Assembly (NCBI RefSeq): GCF_000971175.1
Contig: NZ_BBLY01000001.1
Location: 297,709 to 361,708 of the forward strand
Length of the DNA stretch: 64,000 nt
Origin: Demequina pelophila
GTDB lineage: Bacteria; Actinomycetota; Actinomycetes; Actinomycetales; Demequinaceae
Reading direction: 5' to 3'
Shown here piece after piece: positions 31,404-38,908 of this stretch (positions within the stretch are counted from its first letter, which is position 1; every line of letters begins with the position of its first letter). A model generated the notes under the pieces. The model made no database searches, had not been told where the DNA came from, and was given only the letters and a program-made list of their open reading frames with translations. The position numbers and the translations under genes are program-made.

Positions 31404-32552
31404 ATGCGCGCGAGGGCGCCGATCGTGGTGGCGGCGACGGCCGCGGCGGGCGTGCTCGGCCTCGCGGCGTGCGGCGGCGGGGGACCGTCGGCCCAGGAGC
31501 TGGCCGCCGTCGAATACGCGCCCGAGGCCTTCGACGGCTTCGAGGCCTCCACCCCGGAGGCGGAGGGCCTCGTCCCCGACGCGGTCGCGGAGGTGTTCTG
31601 GCGCGCCGGCGAGCTCGAGTCCATCCACAGCCTCACGGTCATCGCGAACGGCCGCGTGGTCGCGCAGGACTACTTCAACGGCACCGGCCCGGAGCTGTCG
31701 CAGAACGTGCAGTCCGTGACGAAGAGCTACACGGGCGCGCTCGTCGGAATCGCGATTGAGCAGGGCTGCATCGACGGACTCGACCAGCCGATGATGGACT
31801 TCTTCCCCGAGCTCGCCGCCCGCGTCGAGGACCCGCGGAAGTTCGACATCACCATTCGCCAGCTGCTGCAGATGCGCGCGGGCTACCCGTGGCTCGAGGC
31901 CTCGGCGGAGGGCGTCGAGCTGCTGTTCCACGGCTTCGCGCCATCCAACATCGTCGACGTGCCCCTCGCGCGCGACCCGGGCACGGGGTGGGACTACTCG
32001 AACCTGTCCTCGCACTTCTTGGCGACCATCGTCACCCGCGCCTGCGAGGTGGAGGACCTGCAGGACTTCGCGCAGGAGCACCTGTTCGACCCGCTCGCCA
32101 CGACCCCGAGCGACTGGACCACCGACTGGGAGGGGTACCGGCTGGGCTACACGGAGCTGTTCGTGACGGCGCGGGAGATGGCGCGCTTCGGCCAGATGTA
32201 CCTCGACGGCGGCGCGGTCGACGGCGAGCAGGTGGTGCCCACCGCATGGGTGGAGCAGTCCTGGACCCCGTACACGGAGGGCGCCTGGTACTACAAGGTG
32301 GGCGACAACTTCGACCGGACCGCGTACGGCTACCAGTGGTGGATCATCGACGCCGGACCGCACACCTACTTCCTCGCCTGGGGACACGGCGGCCAGCAGA
32401 TCGCGGTGCTCCCCGAGCTCGACATGGTCGTGGTGGTCACGGCGGACCCGCTCCGCGGTCAGCTGGGGGACAAGCCGTGGGCGCTCGAGAAGGCCAACCT
32501 GAACCTGGTCGCGGACTTCATCGCGGGTCTGCCCGCCAAGGAAGGGACCTGA
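31404..32552 (+). CDS. lipoprotein serine hydrolase of the beta-lactamase / class C PBP-like family
   Basis: Exported lipoprotein of 382 residues: a short basic start, a hydrophobic stretch and the lipobox LAAC with Cys23, so Lgt and LspA would anchor it outside the membrane (lgt itself is in this window). The catalytic domain has the SxxK motif SVTK at 104-107, the YSN motif at 198-200 and an HGG triad-like GHGGQQ near 331. That is the class C beta-lactamase/DD-peptidase/esterase arrangement. Such AmpC-fold proteins are often peptidases or esterases, and resistance cannot be inferred. The stop is one base from the end of the convergent DUF5703 gene. Confidence 0.85.
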   Translation: MRARAPIVVAATAAAGVLGLAACGGGGPSAQELAAVEYAPEAFDGFEASTPEAEGLVPDAVAEVFWRAGELESIHSLTVIANGRVVAQDYFNGTGPELSQNVQSVTKSYTGALVGIAIEQGCIDGLDQPMMDFFPELAARVEDPRKFDITIRQLLQMRAGYPWLEASAEGVELLFHGFAPSNIVDVPLARDPGTGWDYSNLSSHFLATIVTRACEVEDLQDFAQEHLFDPLATTPSDWTTDWEGYRLGYTELFVTAREMARFGQMYLDGGAVDGEQVVPTAWVEQSWTPYTEGAWYYKVGDNFDRTAYGYQWWIIDAGPHTYFLAWGHGGQQIAVLPELDMVVVVTADPLRGQLGDKPWALEKANLNLVADFIAGLPAKEGT

Positions 32553-32553
32553 C

Positions 32554-32805
32554 TCAGGCCGCGTCCGTGCGCTTGACCTTGAGGGCGCGACGCTTGAGCC
32601 ACACCCGCCGCGCGCCGCCGCGGTACAGCTGCGTGCGCGCCAACTCCCAGCGTCCGTACTCGGCGTGCTCGGTGAGCATGGCCCGTGCATCGTTCCTGGG
32701 CATATCGCGGGGGATGTCGACCACCCGCCACTCGATGCGCGAGGTCTCCGCGTCGGTGCGGCGACGCGGATCGATCACGTGTGCGGAGCGGTGGCGGTGG
32801 GTCAT
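32554..32805 (-). CDS. DUF5703 family small protein
   Basis: Basic 83-residue protein with the compact core EYGRWELARTQLYRGGARRVWLKRR that I recognise from the actinobacterial DUF5703 family. The function is unknown. ATG 32805 is preceded by GAGGAGGG at a short, good spacing, so this start is well supported. A divergent gene for a small acidic protein begins 43 nt away; the two often sit together in related genomes (from memory), suggesting a shared role, but nothing in the sequence says what. A variant of the window's frequent 10-mer (GCATCGTTCC) lies inside it. Confidence 0.7.
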   Translation of the reverse strand: MTHRHRSAHVIDPRRRTDAETSRIEWRVVDIPRDMPRNDARAMLTEHAEYGRWELARTQLYRGGARRVWLKRRALKVKRTDAA

Positions 32806-32835
32806 CGTCCCTCCTCAATACCAGACATATGGGGG

Positions 32836-32841
32836 TACTGT
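32836..32841 (+). promoter_or_regulatory. -10 box TACTGT, leaderless promoter of small acidic protein gene
   Basis: TACTGT ends 7 nt before ATG 32849. Confidence 0.6.
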
Positions 32842-32848
32842 CTCAGAC

Positions 32849-33151
32849 ATGAGTGGAACCGCCCAAGAGGCCCTCCGCATGTTGGTGTCCGCCTTCGAGG
32901 AGCACCTCGCCGCCGTGCAGCAGCGCCGGGGCGAGCAGGACGTGGCCGTGGACGACGCGTACGACGCGCTGGCGGAGGCGTTCGACCGTTACGAGGCGGC
33001 GATGGACGTCGAGCATGGCGAGTCGCTGCCCATGCTGCTCGACGAGGACGGCGACCTCGAGGAGGAGCTCGACGAGCTCGACCCCCACGCCGAGGAGGAC
33101 GAGGACGAGCTCGACGACGACGTGGTCGACTTCGACCTCGAGCGCGAGTAG
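32849..33151 (+). CDS. small highly acidic hypothetical protein
   Basis: 100-residue protein. The first 60 residues look helical (EALRMLVSAFEEHLAAVQQR and DDAYDALAEAFDRYEAAM). The last 40 are almost all Asp/Glu (DEDGDLEEELDELDPHAEEDEDELDDDVVDFD). No domain of known function is recognised. Homologous actinobacterial proteins are sometimes labelled primosomal, a name I see no evidence for. The acidic tail could mimic nucleic acid or bind a basic partner; the divergent neighbour is a very basic protein. The start follows a leaderless promoter. Confidence 0.7.
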   Translation: MSGTAQEALRMLVSAFEEHLAAVQQRRGEQDVAVDDAYDALAEAFDRYEAAMDVEHGESLPMLLDEDGDLEEELDELDPHAEEDEDELDDDVVDFDLERE

Positions 33152-33209
33152 TCGCGGCGTTCCGCCGGATTCCGGGGGACGATGCGCGGGTCGCCCGGGC
33201 GGGTGGCCG

Positions 33210-34172
33210 TCAGGGCCGCTCGGGGTAGCCGAACGTGATCCGGGACACCTCGTCGAGGGCCGTGGCGATCGCCTCGGGCAGGACCAGATCCGCGGCCCCG
33301 AGCATCGTCCGCAGCTGATCCGTGGTGCGCGCGCCCACGATCGCGGCGGCCACCGCCGGCCGCCCCAGCAGCCATGCGAGAGCGGCCTCCTGCGCGGTGA
33401 CGCCCAGGCCGTCGGACGCGGTCACCAGCGCCTGCACGATCGCCCCGCACCGGTCGTCCAGGTAGGGCGCCACAAAGCCCGACAGGTGCTCGGAGGCGGC
33501 GCGCGAGTCCGCGGGGATCGCGGTGCGGTACTTGCCGGTGAGGACGCCGCGGCCCAGGGGAGACCAGGCGAGCACGCCCATGCCCAGGGACGATGCCGCG
33601 GGCACCACCTCGCGCTCGACGCCCCGCTGGACCAGCGAGTACTCGACCTCGGTCGCGGCCAGCGCCGGCCGGCGCCCCGCGAGGGTCGCGGCCTGCGCCG
33701 TCGCCCAGCCGGGGTAGTTGGACACTCCCACGTAGCGGGCGCGACCCGAATTGACGGCGATCTCGAGGGCGTGGACGGTCTCGTCCGCGTCGGTGGCCGC
33801 GTCGTGCCGCTGCACCAGCCACAGGTCCACATGGTCGGTGCCCAGGCGTCGCAGGGACGCGTCGAGCGTGTCGAGCATCGAGTCGCGCGAGGCGTCGACG
33901 ACGCCGCCGGTCGCGGTGCGGCGGATGCCGGCCTTGGTGACGATCTGCACGTCCGCGCGGGACACGCCGCCCGCGAGCAGCCCGCCGATGAGTTCCTCCG
34001 AGCCGCCGCCCGCGTAGGACGCCGCGGTGTCGATGAGCGAGCCGCCGGCGTCGACGAAGGCGCGCAGCATGGTCGCGGCCTCGTCGGCGCCGGTGTCGCG
34101 GCTCCACGTCATGGTGCCGAGCGCCAGGCGCGATACCTCGAGACCCGATGAACCCACCCGTGCGCGTTGCAT
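33210..34172 (-). CDS. aldo/keto reductase
   Basis: NADPH-dependent aldo/keto reductase of 320 residues with the TIM-barrel layout of the family. GTMTWSRD lies early, the catalytic tetrad is visible as Asp and Tyr in DTAASYAGG, Lys in VTKAG and His in VQRHD, and YVGVSNYPGWA and the cofactor segment near AIVGARTTDQL follow. The substrate is unknown; it resembles general bacterial AKRs of the YajO/Tas type. ATG 34172 has a TACCGT -10 box 7 nt upstream. It is divergent from uppP with 66 nt between start codons. A GGGMCGATGC-family 10-mer lies inside the gene at 33587-33596. Confidence 0.9.
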   Translation of the reverse strand: MQRARVGSSGLEVSRLALGTMTWSRDTGADEAATMLRAFVDAGGSLIDTAASYAGGGSEELIGGLLAGGVSRADVQIVTKAGIRRTATGGVVDASRDSMLDTLDASLRRLGTDHVDLWLVQRHDAATDADETVHALEIAVNSGRARYVGVSNYPGWATAQAATLAGRRPALAATEVEYSLVQRGVEREVVPAASSLGMGVLAWSPLGRGVLTGKYRTAIPADSRAASEHLSGFVAPYLDDRCGAIVQALVTASDGLGVTAQEAALAWLLGRPAVAAAIVGARTTDQLRTMLGAADLVLPEAIATALDEVSRITFGYPERP

Positions 34173-34179
34173 GGGTGCG

Positions 34180-34185
34180 ACGGTA
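34180..34185 (-). promoter_or_regulatory. -10 box TACCGT, leaderless promoter of aldo/keto reductase
   Basis: TACCGT on the minus strand ends 7 nt before ATG 34172. Confidence 0.55.
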
Positions 34186-34225
34186 CCGGGCACCGGGGTC
34201 CCGGGGGATCGCGACGCGCGGCGGC

Positions 34226-34231
34226 TACTGT
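34226..34231 (+). promoter_or_regulatory. -10 box TACTGT, leaderless uppP promoter
   Basis: TACTGT ends 7 nt before ATG 34239. Confidence 0.6.
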
Positions 34232-34238
34232 GGCGCCC

Positions 34239-35105
34239 ATGATGGAATGGTGGGAAGCGGTCATCCTCGGCCTGGTGCAGGGACTCACGGAGTTCCTGCC
34301 CGTGTCGTCGTCGGCGCACGTGAGGGTCATCGGGCCGCTCCTGCCGCATGGCGCGGACCCGGGCGCGGCCTTCACCGCCATCATCCAGATCGGCACCGAG
34401 CTCGCGGTGCTGCTGTACTTCCGCAAGGACATCGCCCGCATCGTCACGGAGTGGTTCCGCGCGCTCGGGGGCGCCGACGGCACCGGCTGGAGGGCGCGCA
34501 TGGGCGCGCACCGTGCCGATGCCCGCATGGGCTGGTTCGTCATCCTGGGCTCGATCCCCATCGTGGTGCTGGGCCTGCTGCTCAAGAGCCACATCGAGAC
34601 CAGCCTGCGCAACCTCTACCTCACCGCCACGGTGCTCGCGCTCTTCGCCGTGGTGCTGGCAATCGCCGACAAGGTGGGCGCCAAGCGCCGCGAGATGCAC
34701 GAGGTGCGCCCGCGCGACGCCGTCGCGCTCGGCTTCGCACAGGCCATGGCCCTCGTCCCCGGCGTCTCGCGCTCGGGCGGCACCATCTCCATGGGACTCT
34801 TCCTGGGCCTCACGCGCGAGACCGCGGCCCGGTACTCGTTCCTGCTCGCCATCCCCGCCGTCATGGGGTCGGGGCTGTTCGAGCTGGTCACCGAGTTCGA
34901 GACGCTCACCTCGCCCGGCGCGCCCGGGCTGCTCAACACGCTCATCGCGTCCGTGGTCGCGTTCGGCGTGGGCTACGTGGTGATCGTGTGGTTCCTGCGC
35001 CTCATCAGCCACCGGTCGTACATGCCGTTCGTCATCTACCGCATCTGCGCGGCGGCGGCGATCTTCGCGATGCTCGCGGCGGGCATCATCCTGCCGCTGC
35101 AGTAG
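34239..35105 (+). CDS. uppP: undecaprenyl-diphosphate phosphatase
   Basis: Integral membrane phosphatase that recycles undecaprenyl pyrophosphate to the monophosphate carrier for cell wall synthesis; also known as BacA because extra copies give bacitracin tolerance. The 288-residue protein has the two re-entrant active-site motifs: GLTEFLPVSSSAH (about 15-27, with the catalytic Glu) and PGVSRSGGTISMGLFLGL (near 171). About eight membrane helices are present. The start is set by the leaderless promoter; a second ATG follows immediately. It is convergent with the PAC2 gene. Confidence 0.95.
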   Translation: MMEWWEAVILGLVQGLTEFLPVSSSAHVRVIGPLLPHGADPGAAFTAIIQIGTELAVLLYFRKDIARIVTEWFRALGGADGTGWRARMGAHRADARMGWFVILGSIPIVVLGLLLKSHIETSLRNLYLTATVLALFAVVLAIADKVGAKRREMHEVRPRDAVALGFAQAMALVPGVSRSGGTISMGLFLGLTRETAARYSFLLAIPAVMGSGLFELVTEFETLTSPGAPGLLNTLIASVVAFGVGYVVIVWFLRLISHRSYMPFVIYRICAAAAIFAMLAAGIILPLQ

Positions 35106-35163
35106 TCAGGCGACTCGCTCGCCACGGCCAGGGGGCAGGCAGGGGGCCGATGCGCGGGCCGGG

Positions 35164-36030
35164 TCAGGCCTTGCCGTTGCCCCTGTCGCGGCGGCGGAGG
35201 AACTGCTCGAACTCGGCCGCGATCGCCTCGCCCGACGCCTCGGGCAGGCTCGTCTCGTCCATGACGGACTCGAGCTGGGTGACGTGGGCACCGATCTCCT
35301 CGTCGTCGGCCGCGAGCTCGTCCGCGCCGCGCTGCCAGGCGTCGACCTCGTCGGCCAGGTCGCCCAGGTCGATCGGCTCGCCCAGGAAGCGCTCGATCTG
35401 CGACAGGATCGCCACCGTGGCCTTCGGGCTCGGCGGGTGCGCGATGTAGTGGGGCACGCCCACCCACACGGAGACGACGGTGATCCCGCGCAGGTGCGCC
35501 TCGTGGCCCAGCACGCCCAGGATGCCGGTGGGTCCCGCGTAGTCGGAGCGCTCGAGGTCGAAGGCGCGGCGCGCCTCGGCGCTCTCGCTCGTCACGAACG
35601 TGGGCAGCGGCCGGGTGTGCGGAGCGTCGACCAGCAGGGCCCCGCAGGTGATCAGCGTCGACACGTCGAGGGCCTCGGCGTGGTCGAGGATCTCCGCGAC
35701 GAACCGGCGCCAGCGCATCGACGGCTCGATGCCGCGCACGAGCGCGACGGTACGGTCGCCCACCCACGGGCCGTTGGCGGTGGAGACCACCGTGCCGGGC
35801 CAGGAGATCACGCGCTCGCCGTCGGGCAGGGTCTGGATGGCCGGCCGGGCGACCTGGAAGTCGTGGTACTCCTCGGGGTCGAGCACGGCGAGCTCGCGCG
35901 CGGTCCACGCGGTCGCGAGGTGGTCCAACGCCGACGACGCGCCCGAGCCGGCGTCGTTCCAGCCCTCGAAGGCGGCGATCATCACGGTCTCGTCGGCGGC
36001 GAGGGCGGCGGGGTCGCGTTCGGCGTTCAT
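35164..36030 (-). CDS. PAC2 family protein
   Basis: PAC2-domain protein of 288 residues, a family related to archaeal and eukaryotic proteasome-assembly chaperones but widespread in actinobacteria without known function. Typical segments are MIAAFEGWNDAGSGASSALDHL near the start, GPWVGDRTVALVRGIEPSMRW, and GILGVLGHEAHLRGITVVSVWVGVPHYIAHPPSPKAT. A coiled, acidic C-terminus ends in a basic RRRDRGNGKA. The gene lies near the Pup ligase cluster, an association seen in related genomes. ATG 36030 has a TAGGCT box 6 nt upstream that overlaps the promoter of the divergent HAD gene. Confidence 0.85.
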   Translation of the reverse strand: MNAERDPAALAADETVMIAAFEGWNDAGSGASSALDHLATAWTARELAVLDPEEYHDFQVARPAIQTLPDGERVISWPGTVVSTANGPWVGDRTVALVRGIEPSMRWRRFVAEILDHAEALDVSTLITCGALLVDAPHTRPLPTFVTSESAEARRAFDLERSDYAGPTGILGVLGHEAHLRGITVVSVWVGVPHYIAHPPSPKATVAILSQIERFLGEPIDLGDLADEVDAWQRGADELAADDEEIGAHVTQLESVMDETSLPEASGEAIAAEFEQFLRRRDRGNGKA

Positions 36031-36036
36031 CGGGCC

Positions 36037-36046
36037 AGCCTAGACT
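36037..36046. promoter_or_regulatory. overlapping divergent -10 boxes of the PAC2 and HAD genes
   Basis: The 10-bp AGCCTAGACT contains TAGGCT on the minus strand (36042-36037, 6 nt before the PAC2 ATG) and TAGACT on the plus strand (36041-36046, 8 nt before the HAD GTG). The two boxes share the central TA, so the two leaderless promoters should exclude each other at any instant. Confidence 0.65.
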
Positions 36047-36054
36047 TTCGCTCC

Positions 36055-36744
36055 GTGGATGTTAACGAGCCCCGCCCCGCCGCGGTCCTGTGGGACATGG
36101 ACGGCACGCTGATCGATTCCGAGCCGTACTGGATCGAGGCCGAGAAGGACCTCGCGCGCGGCTTCGGCGTCGACTGGACCGACGAGGACGGCATGCTGCT
36201 CGTGGGCAACAACCTGCCCACGAGCGCGCAGATCCTCATCGATCGCGGGGTCGACATGGAGCCCGGCGACCTCATCGACCACCTCCTGGTCCGCGTGACC
36301 GCCCGCGTCCGTGAGTCGGTGCCGTGGCAGCCGGACGCCCGCGCCCTTCTCGAGAAGGTGCTCGCGGCGGGCATCCCGTGCGCGCTCGTGACGGCCTCCT
36401 ACCGGCTCTTCGCGGATGCCTTCGTGTCGCGCGCCCCCGACGCCTTCGCGGCCGTGGTCGCGGGCGACGACGTCGAGCGCGGCAAGCCCGCACCGGACCC
36501 GTACCTGCTCGCCGCGCAGCGCCTGGGCGTGCCCATCGAGCGGTGCGTCGCGATCGAGGATTCGCGCACCGGCATCGCCTCCGCGCACGCCTCGGGCGCC
36601 GCGACCCTGGGCGTGCACCGCCTGGTCCCCATCGAGCCGCGGCCGGGCCTCAGCCGAGTGCGCTCGCTCGAGGGCCTCGACGTGGCCTTCCTGGGGCGTC
36701 TGGTCCAGGGCGAGGTCGTCGACGAGCTCGCCGACGCGGTCTGA
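36055..36744 (+). CDS. HAD superfamily hydrolase (beta-phosphoglucomutase/GPP-like)
   Basis: HAD hydrolase of 229 residues with an alpha-helical cap inserted after motif I, as in sugar-phosphate phosphatases and phosphoglucomutases. Motif I is WDMDGTLIDSE (Asp14 nucleophile, Asp16 acid/base), motif II VTASYRL, motif III lysine in GKPAPDPY, motif IV IEDSRTGIASA. Asp in the second position suits a phosphatase or mutase; the substrate is unassigned. GTG 36055 (MDVNEP...) is fixed by the -10 box 8 nt upstream. The next gene, RecB-like, is convergent with a 28-nt gap. Confidence 0.88.
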   Translation: MDVNEPRPAAVLWDMDGTLIDSEPYWIEAEKDLARGFGVDWTDEDGMLLVGNNLPTSAQILIDRGVDMEPGDLIDHLLVRVTARVRESVPWQPDARALLEKVLAAGIPCALVTASYRLFADAFVSRAPDAFAAVVAGDDVERGKPAPDPYLLAAQRLGVPIERCVAIEDSRTGIASAHASGAATLGVHRLVPIEPRPGLSRVRSLEGLDVAFLGRLVQGEVVDELADAV

Positions 36745-36772
36745 CCCGGGCCCGGCCCGGCTCCACCCCGAC

Positions 36773-37606
36773 TCAGGCGGTCGCGGGCCGCACGCCCGTC
36801 GCGCGCTCGACCGCGTCCGGGTCCAGCGCGAGCTCGGCGCCGCCGAACTCCGGGCAGCGGTCCTGGAAGCTGCACCACCCGCACAGCTTCGACGTGCGGG
36901 TCCGGAACCTGCCGGCGGCCGCGGCCGCGGTGATCTGCGCCCACAGCTCCCGGATCTCGTGCTCGATCTGGGCGATGTCGTCGCCCGTGGGACGGATCTC
37001 GAGCCGGCCGCCGTCGCGCAGGAACAGCAGCTGGAGCAGCGCCGGCCGGCGCTGACGGATGCGCTCGATCACCAGGGCGTAGAAGCGCATCTGGAAGCGC
37101 TCCTTGCGGGCACCCCAGCGGGGGTCGGGGGTCTTGCCGGTCTTGTAGTCCACCACCCGGATGGACCCGTCGGGCGCGATGTCGATGCGGTCGACGATGC
37201 CGCGCAGCAGGGGCCCGTCCTCGAGCTGCACCTGCACGAACTCCTCGCGCCCCGCGGGCTCGAGCCGCTGCGGGTTCTCGAGCTCGAAGTACGTCGACAG
37301 CCGCTCGCGCCCCTGCGCCAGCCACTCCGCCTCCGCCGCGGCGTCCGCGTGCAGGTCCGCGAGGCGGGGGTCCTTCTCGAGCATCGCCCGCCACCGGGGC
37401 TCGATCGCGCCGTGCGTCGCCTCCACCGTGCGCTCGCGCGCGGGCAGGTCGTACAGGTCCTCGAGCACCGCGTGCACGAGCGTCCCGAGCGTCGCCGCGG
37501 CGGACGGTGGCTCCGGGAGCCGGTCGATCACGCGGTAGCGGAACAGCAGCGGGCACTGGGTGAAGTCGCCCGCACGCGACGGCGACAGGGAGGGAGCGGC
37601 GGCCAT
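36773..37606 (-). CDS. RecB-like PD-(D/E)XK nuclease with iron-sulfur cysteines
   Basis: Stand-alone RecB-family nuclease, 277 residues. Family landmarks are the N-terminal SPSRAGDFTQCPLLFRYRVID, GTLVHAVLEDLY, and the catalytic core RGIVDRIDI followed by RVVDYKTGKTPD with Asp and Lys. Cys18 and the C-terminal Cys242, Cys245 and Cys251 (CGWCSFQDRC) match the four cysteines that hold a 4Fe-4S cluster in AddB/Cas4-type nucleases. It is not next to a helicase, and there is no CRISPR array, so Cas4 is not implied. ATG 37606 sits 6 nt after a TACGCT box. Confidence 0.88.
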   Translation of the reverse strand: MAAAPSLSPSRAGDFTQCPLLFRYRVIDRLPEPPSAAATLGTLVHAVLEDLYDLPARERTVEATHGAIEPRWRAMLEKDPRLADLHADAAAEAEWLAQGRERLSTYFELENPQRLEPAGREEFVQVQLEDGPLLRGIVDRIDIAPDGSIRVVDYKTGKTPDPRWGARKERFQMRFYALVIERIRQRRPALLQLLFLRDGGRLEIRPTGDDIAQIEHEIRELWAQITAAAAAGRFRTRTSKLCGWCSFQDRCPEFGGAELALDPDAVERATGVRPATA

Positions 37607-37612
37607 GGAGAC

Positions 37613-37618
37613 AGCGTA
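37613..37618 (-). promoter_or_regulatory. -10 box TACGCT, leaderless promoter of RecB-like gene
   Basis: TACGCT on the minus strand ends 6 nt before ATG 37606. Confidence 0.5.
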
Positions 37619-37757
37619 GGCGGAGCCTCCGACGCGGCCCGGCGGGCCTGGGGACGGGCGCCCGCGGCGGGGGACCAGGGACACACCCCACCAGGGCCGA
37701 TGCGGTGGTCGGCACCGGCCACGAGCGCCGCCTCGCGGCGGTGTCGGAGGCCCCCGC

Positions 37758-37763
37758 TACGGT
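37758..37763 (+). promoter_or_regulatory. -10 box TACGGT, leaderless promoter of M50 protease gene
   Basis: TACGGT ends 7 nt before ATG 37771. Confidence 0.5.
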
Positions 37764-37770
37764 AGGCGGC

Positions 37771-38871
37771 ATGAATCGACCCGCCCGCTCGCGTGGCATC
37801 CCGCTCGGCCGCGTGCTCGGCGCGCGGGTGCTCCTGCGCCCGTCCACGGTGCTCATGGCGGTGCTCATCGCCGTCCTCGTCGGCACCACGGAGCAGGGCC
37901 TGACCCGCCAGAGCTTCACGCTCGGCCTCGCGGTCGCCGTGGGCCTGTTCCTCGCCGTCTTCCTCCACGAGGTCGCGCACACGGCCGCGGCGCGCGCGTT
38001 CGGCCGCGAGGTCGACGAGATCGTGCTGACGTTCCTGGGCGGCCACACCCAGTTCCAGGCGAAGGACCCCCGCCCGCTCGAGATCGGCGTCATCGCCGCC
38101 GCCGGCCCCGTCGCCAACGCGCTGCTGGGCGCGGGCGCCTGGGCCACGGCCAACGTGCTCACCGGCATCCCCGGGATGATCGCCGGGGCGTTCGGATGGC
38201 TCAACCTCATCCTCGCGGCCTTCAACGCGCTGCCGGGCACCCCGTTGGACGGCGGCCGCGTGCTCAACGCGATCGTGTGGGCCGTGCGCGGCGACCGCTG
38301 GGCGGGGCACCGCGCGGCGGCATGGGGCGGGCGCATCATCGCGATCGGCGTCGTCGTCTGGGCGGTGGGCGCCCCGCTGCTCGACGGCAGGCGCCCGGAC
38401 CTCATCACCATGCTGTGGTCCGTCCTGCTGTTCTCCGTGATCTGGCCCGCGGCCACCCAGGAGCTCAAGGCCGCCTCCGTGCTGTCGCGCCGCGAGGACG
38501 TCACGCCCCTGGGCCCGGGCGTGTCCGCGATCGGGGTGCCCTACCAGCTGTCGGTGCAGCAGGCCCGCGAGGCGGCCCAGGCGGCGGGCGCGCGCGAGGT
38601 GGTCGTCCTCGCCGCGGACGGCCAGCCGGCCGGCCACTTCCCGGTGCAGCTCACGGACGTGGTCCCCGAGGCCGAGCGCGCCACCACGCCGCTGTCCGCC
38701 GTCACCATGCCCGTGGTGCGCGGCGCGGAGATCCCGGCGAGCCTCCGGGGAGAGGAGGTGGTCCAGGCGCTGCTGCCGTGGCTGGGCAAGACGGACGTGC
38801 TCGTCATCACCGACCGCGGCGCGCCCGTGGGCATCGTCATGGTCGAGGACCTCAAGCGCGCGCTCACCTGA
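37771..38871 (+). CDS. site-2 protease-like M50 metalloprotease with CBS domains
   Basis: Intramembrane zinc protease of 366 residues. The zinc motif HEVAHT is at 66-71 within a hydrophobic helix, and the third ligand lies in NALPGTPLDGGR near 152-163. The C-terminal 125 residues look like a pair of CBS domains (VVLAADGQPAGHFPV, VLVITDRGAPVGIVMVEDL), the usual architecture of SpoIVFB-type proteases regulated by nucleotide binding. The substrate is unknown. It opens the run of genes leading into the pupylation cluster, with trmI following 37 nt after its stop from a separate promoter. Confidence 0.88.
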   Translation: MNRPARSRGIPLGRVLGARVLLRPSTVLMAVLIAVLVGTTEQGLTRQSFTLGLAVAVGLFLAVFLHEVAHTAAARAFGREVDEIVLTFLGGHTQFQAKDPRPLEIGVIAAAGPVANALLGAGAWATANVLTGIPGMIAGAFGWLNLILAAFNALPGTPLDGGRVLNAIVWAVRGDRWAGHRAAAWGGRIIAIGVVVWAVGAPLLDGRRPDLITMLWSVLLFSVIWPAATQELKAASVLSRREDVTPLGPGVSAIGVPYQLSVQQAREAAQAAGAREVVVLAADGQPAGHFPVQLTDVVPEAERATTPLSAVTMPVVRGAEIPASLRGEEVVQALLPWLGKTDVLVITDRGAPVGIVMVEDLKRALT

Positions 38872-38895
38872 CCCGGCCCGCGCATCGTCCCCGCC

Positions 38896-38901
38896 TAGAC
38901 T
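38896..38901 (+). promoter_or_regulatory. -10 box TAGACT, leaderless trmI promoter
   Basis: TAGACT ends 7 nt before ATG 38909; a GCATCGTCCC motif (38882-38891) sits just upstream. Confidence 0.6.
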
Positions 38902-38908
38902 GACGCGC

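Noticed and set aside
31404-32552. Antibiotic-resistance beta-lactamase
   Set aside because: SxxK and YSN motifs are shared with many esterases and peptidases of the same fold; nothing specific to resistance is seen.
36773-37606. Cas4 of a CRISPR system
   Set aside because: The nuclease has the iron-sulfur cysteines of the wider RecB/AddB/Cas4 group but there is no CRISPR array or other cas gene in the window.
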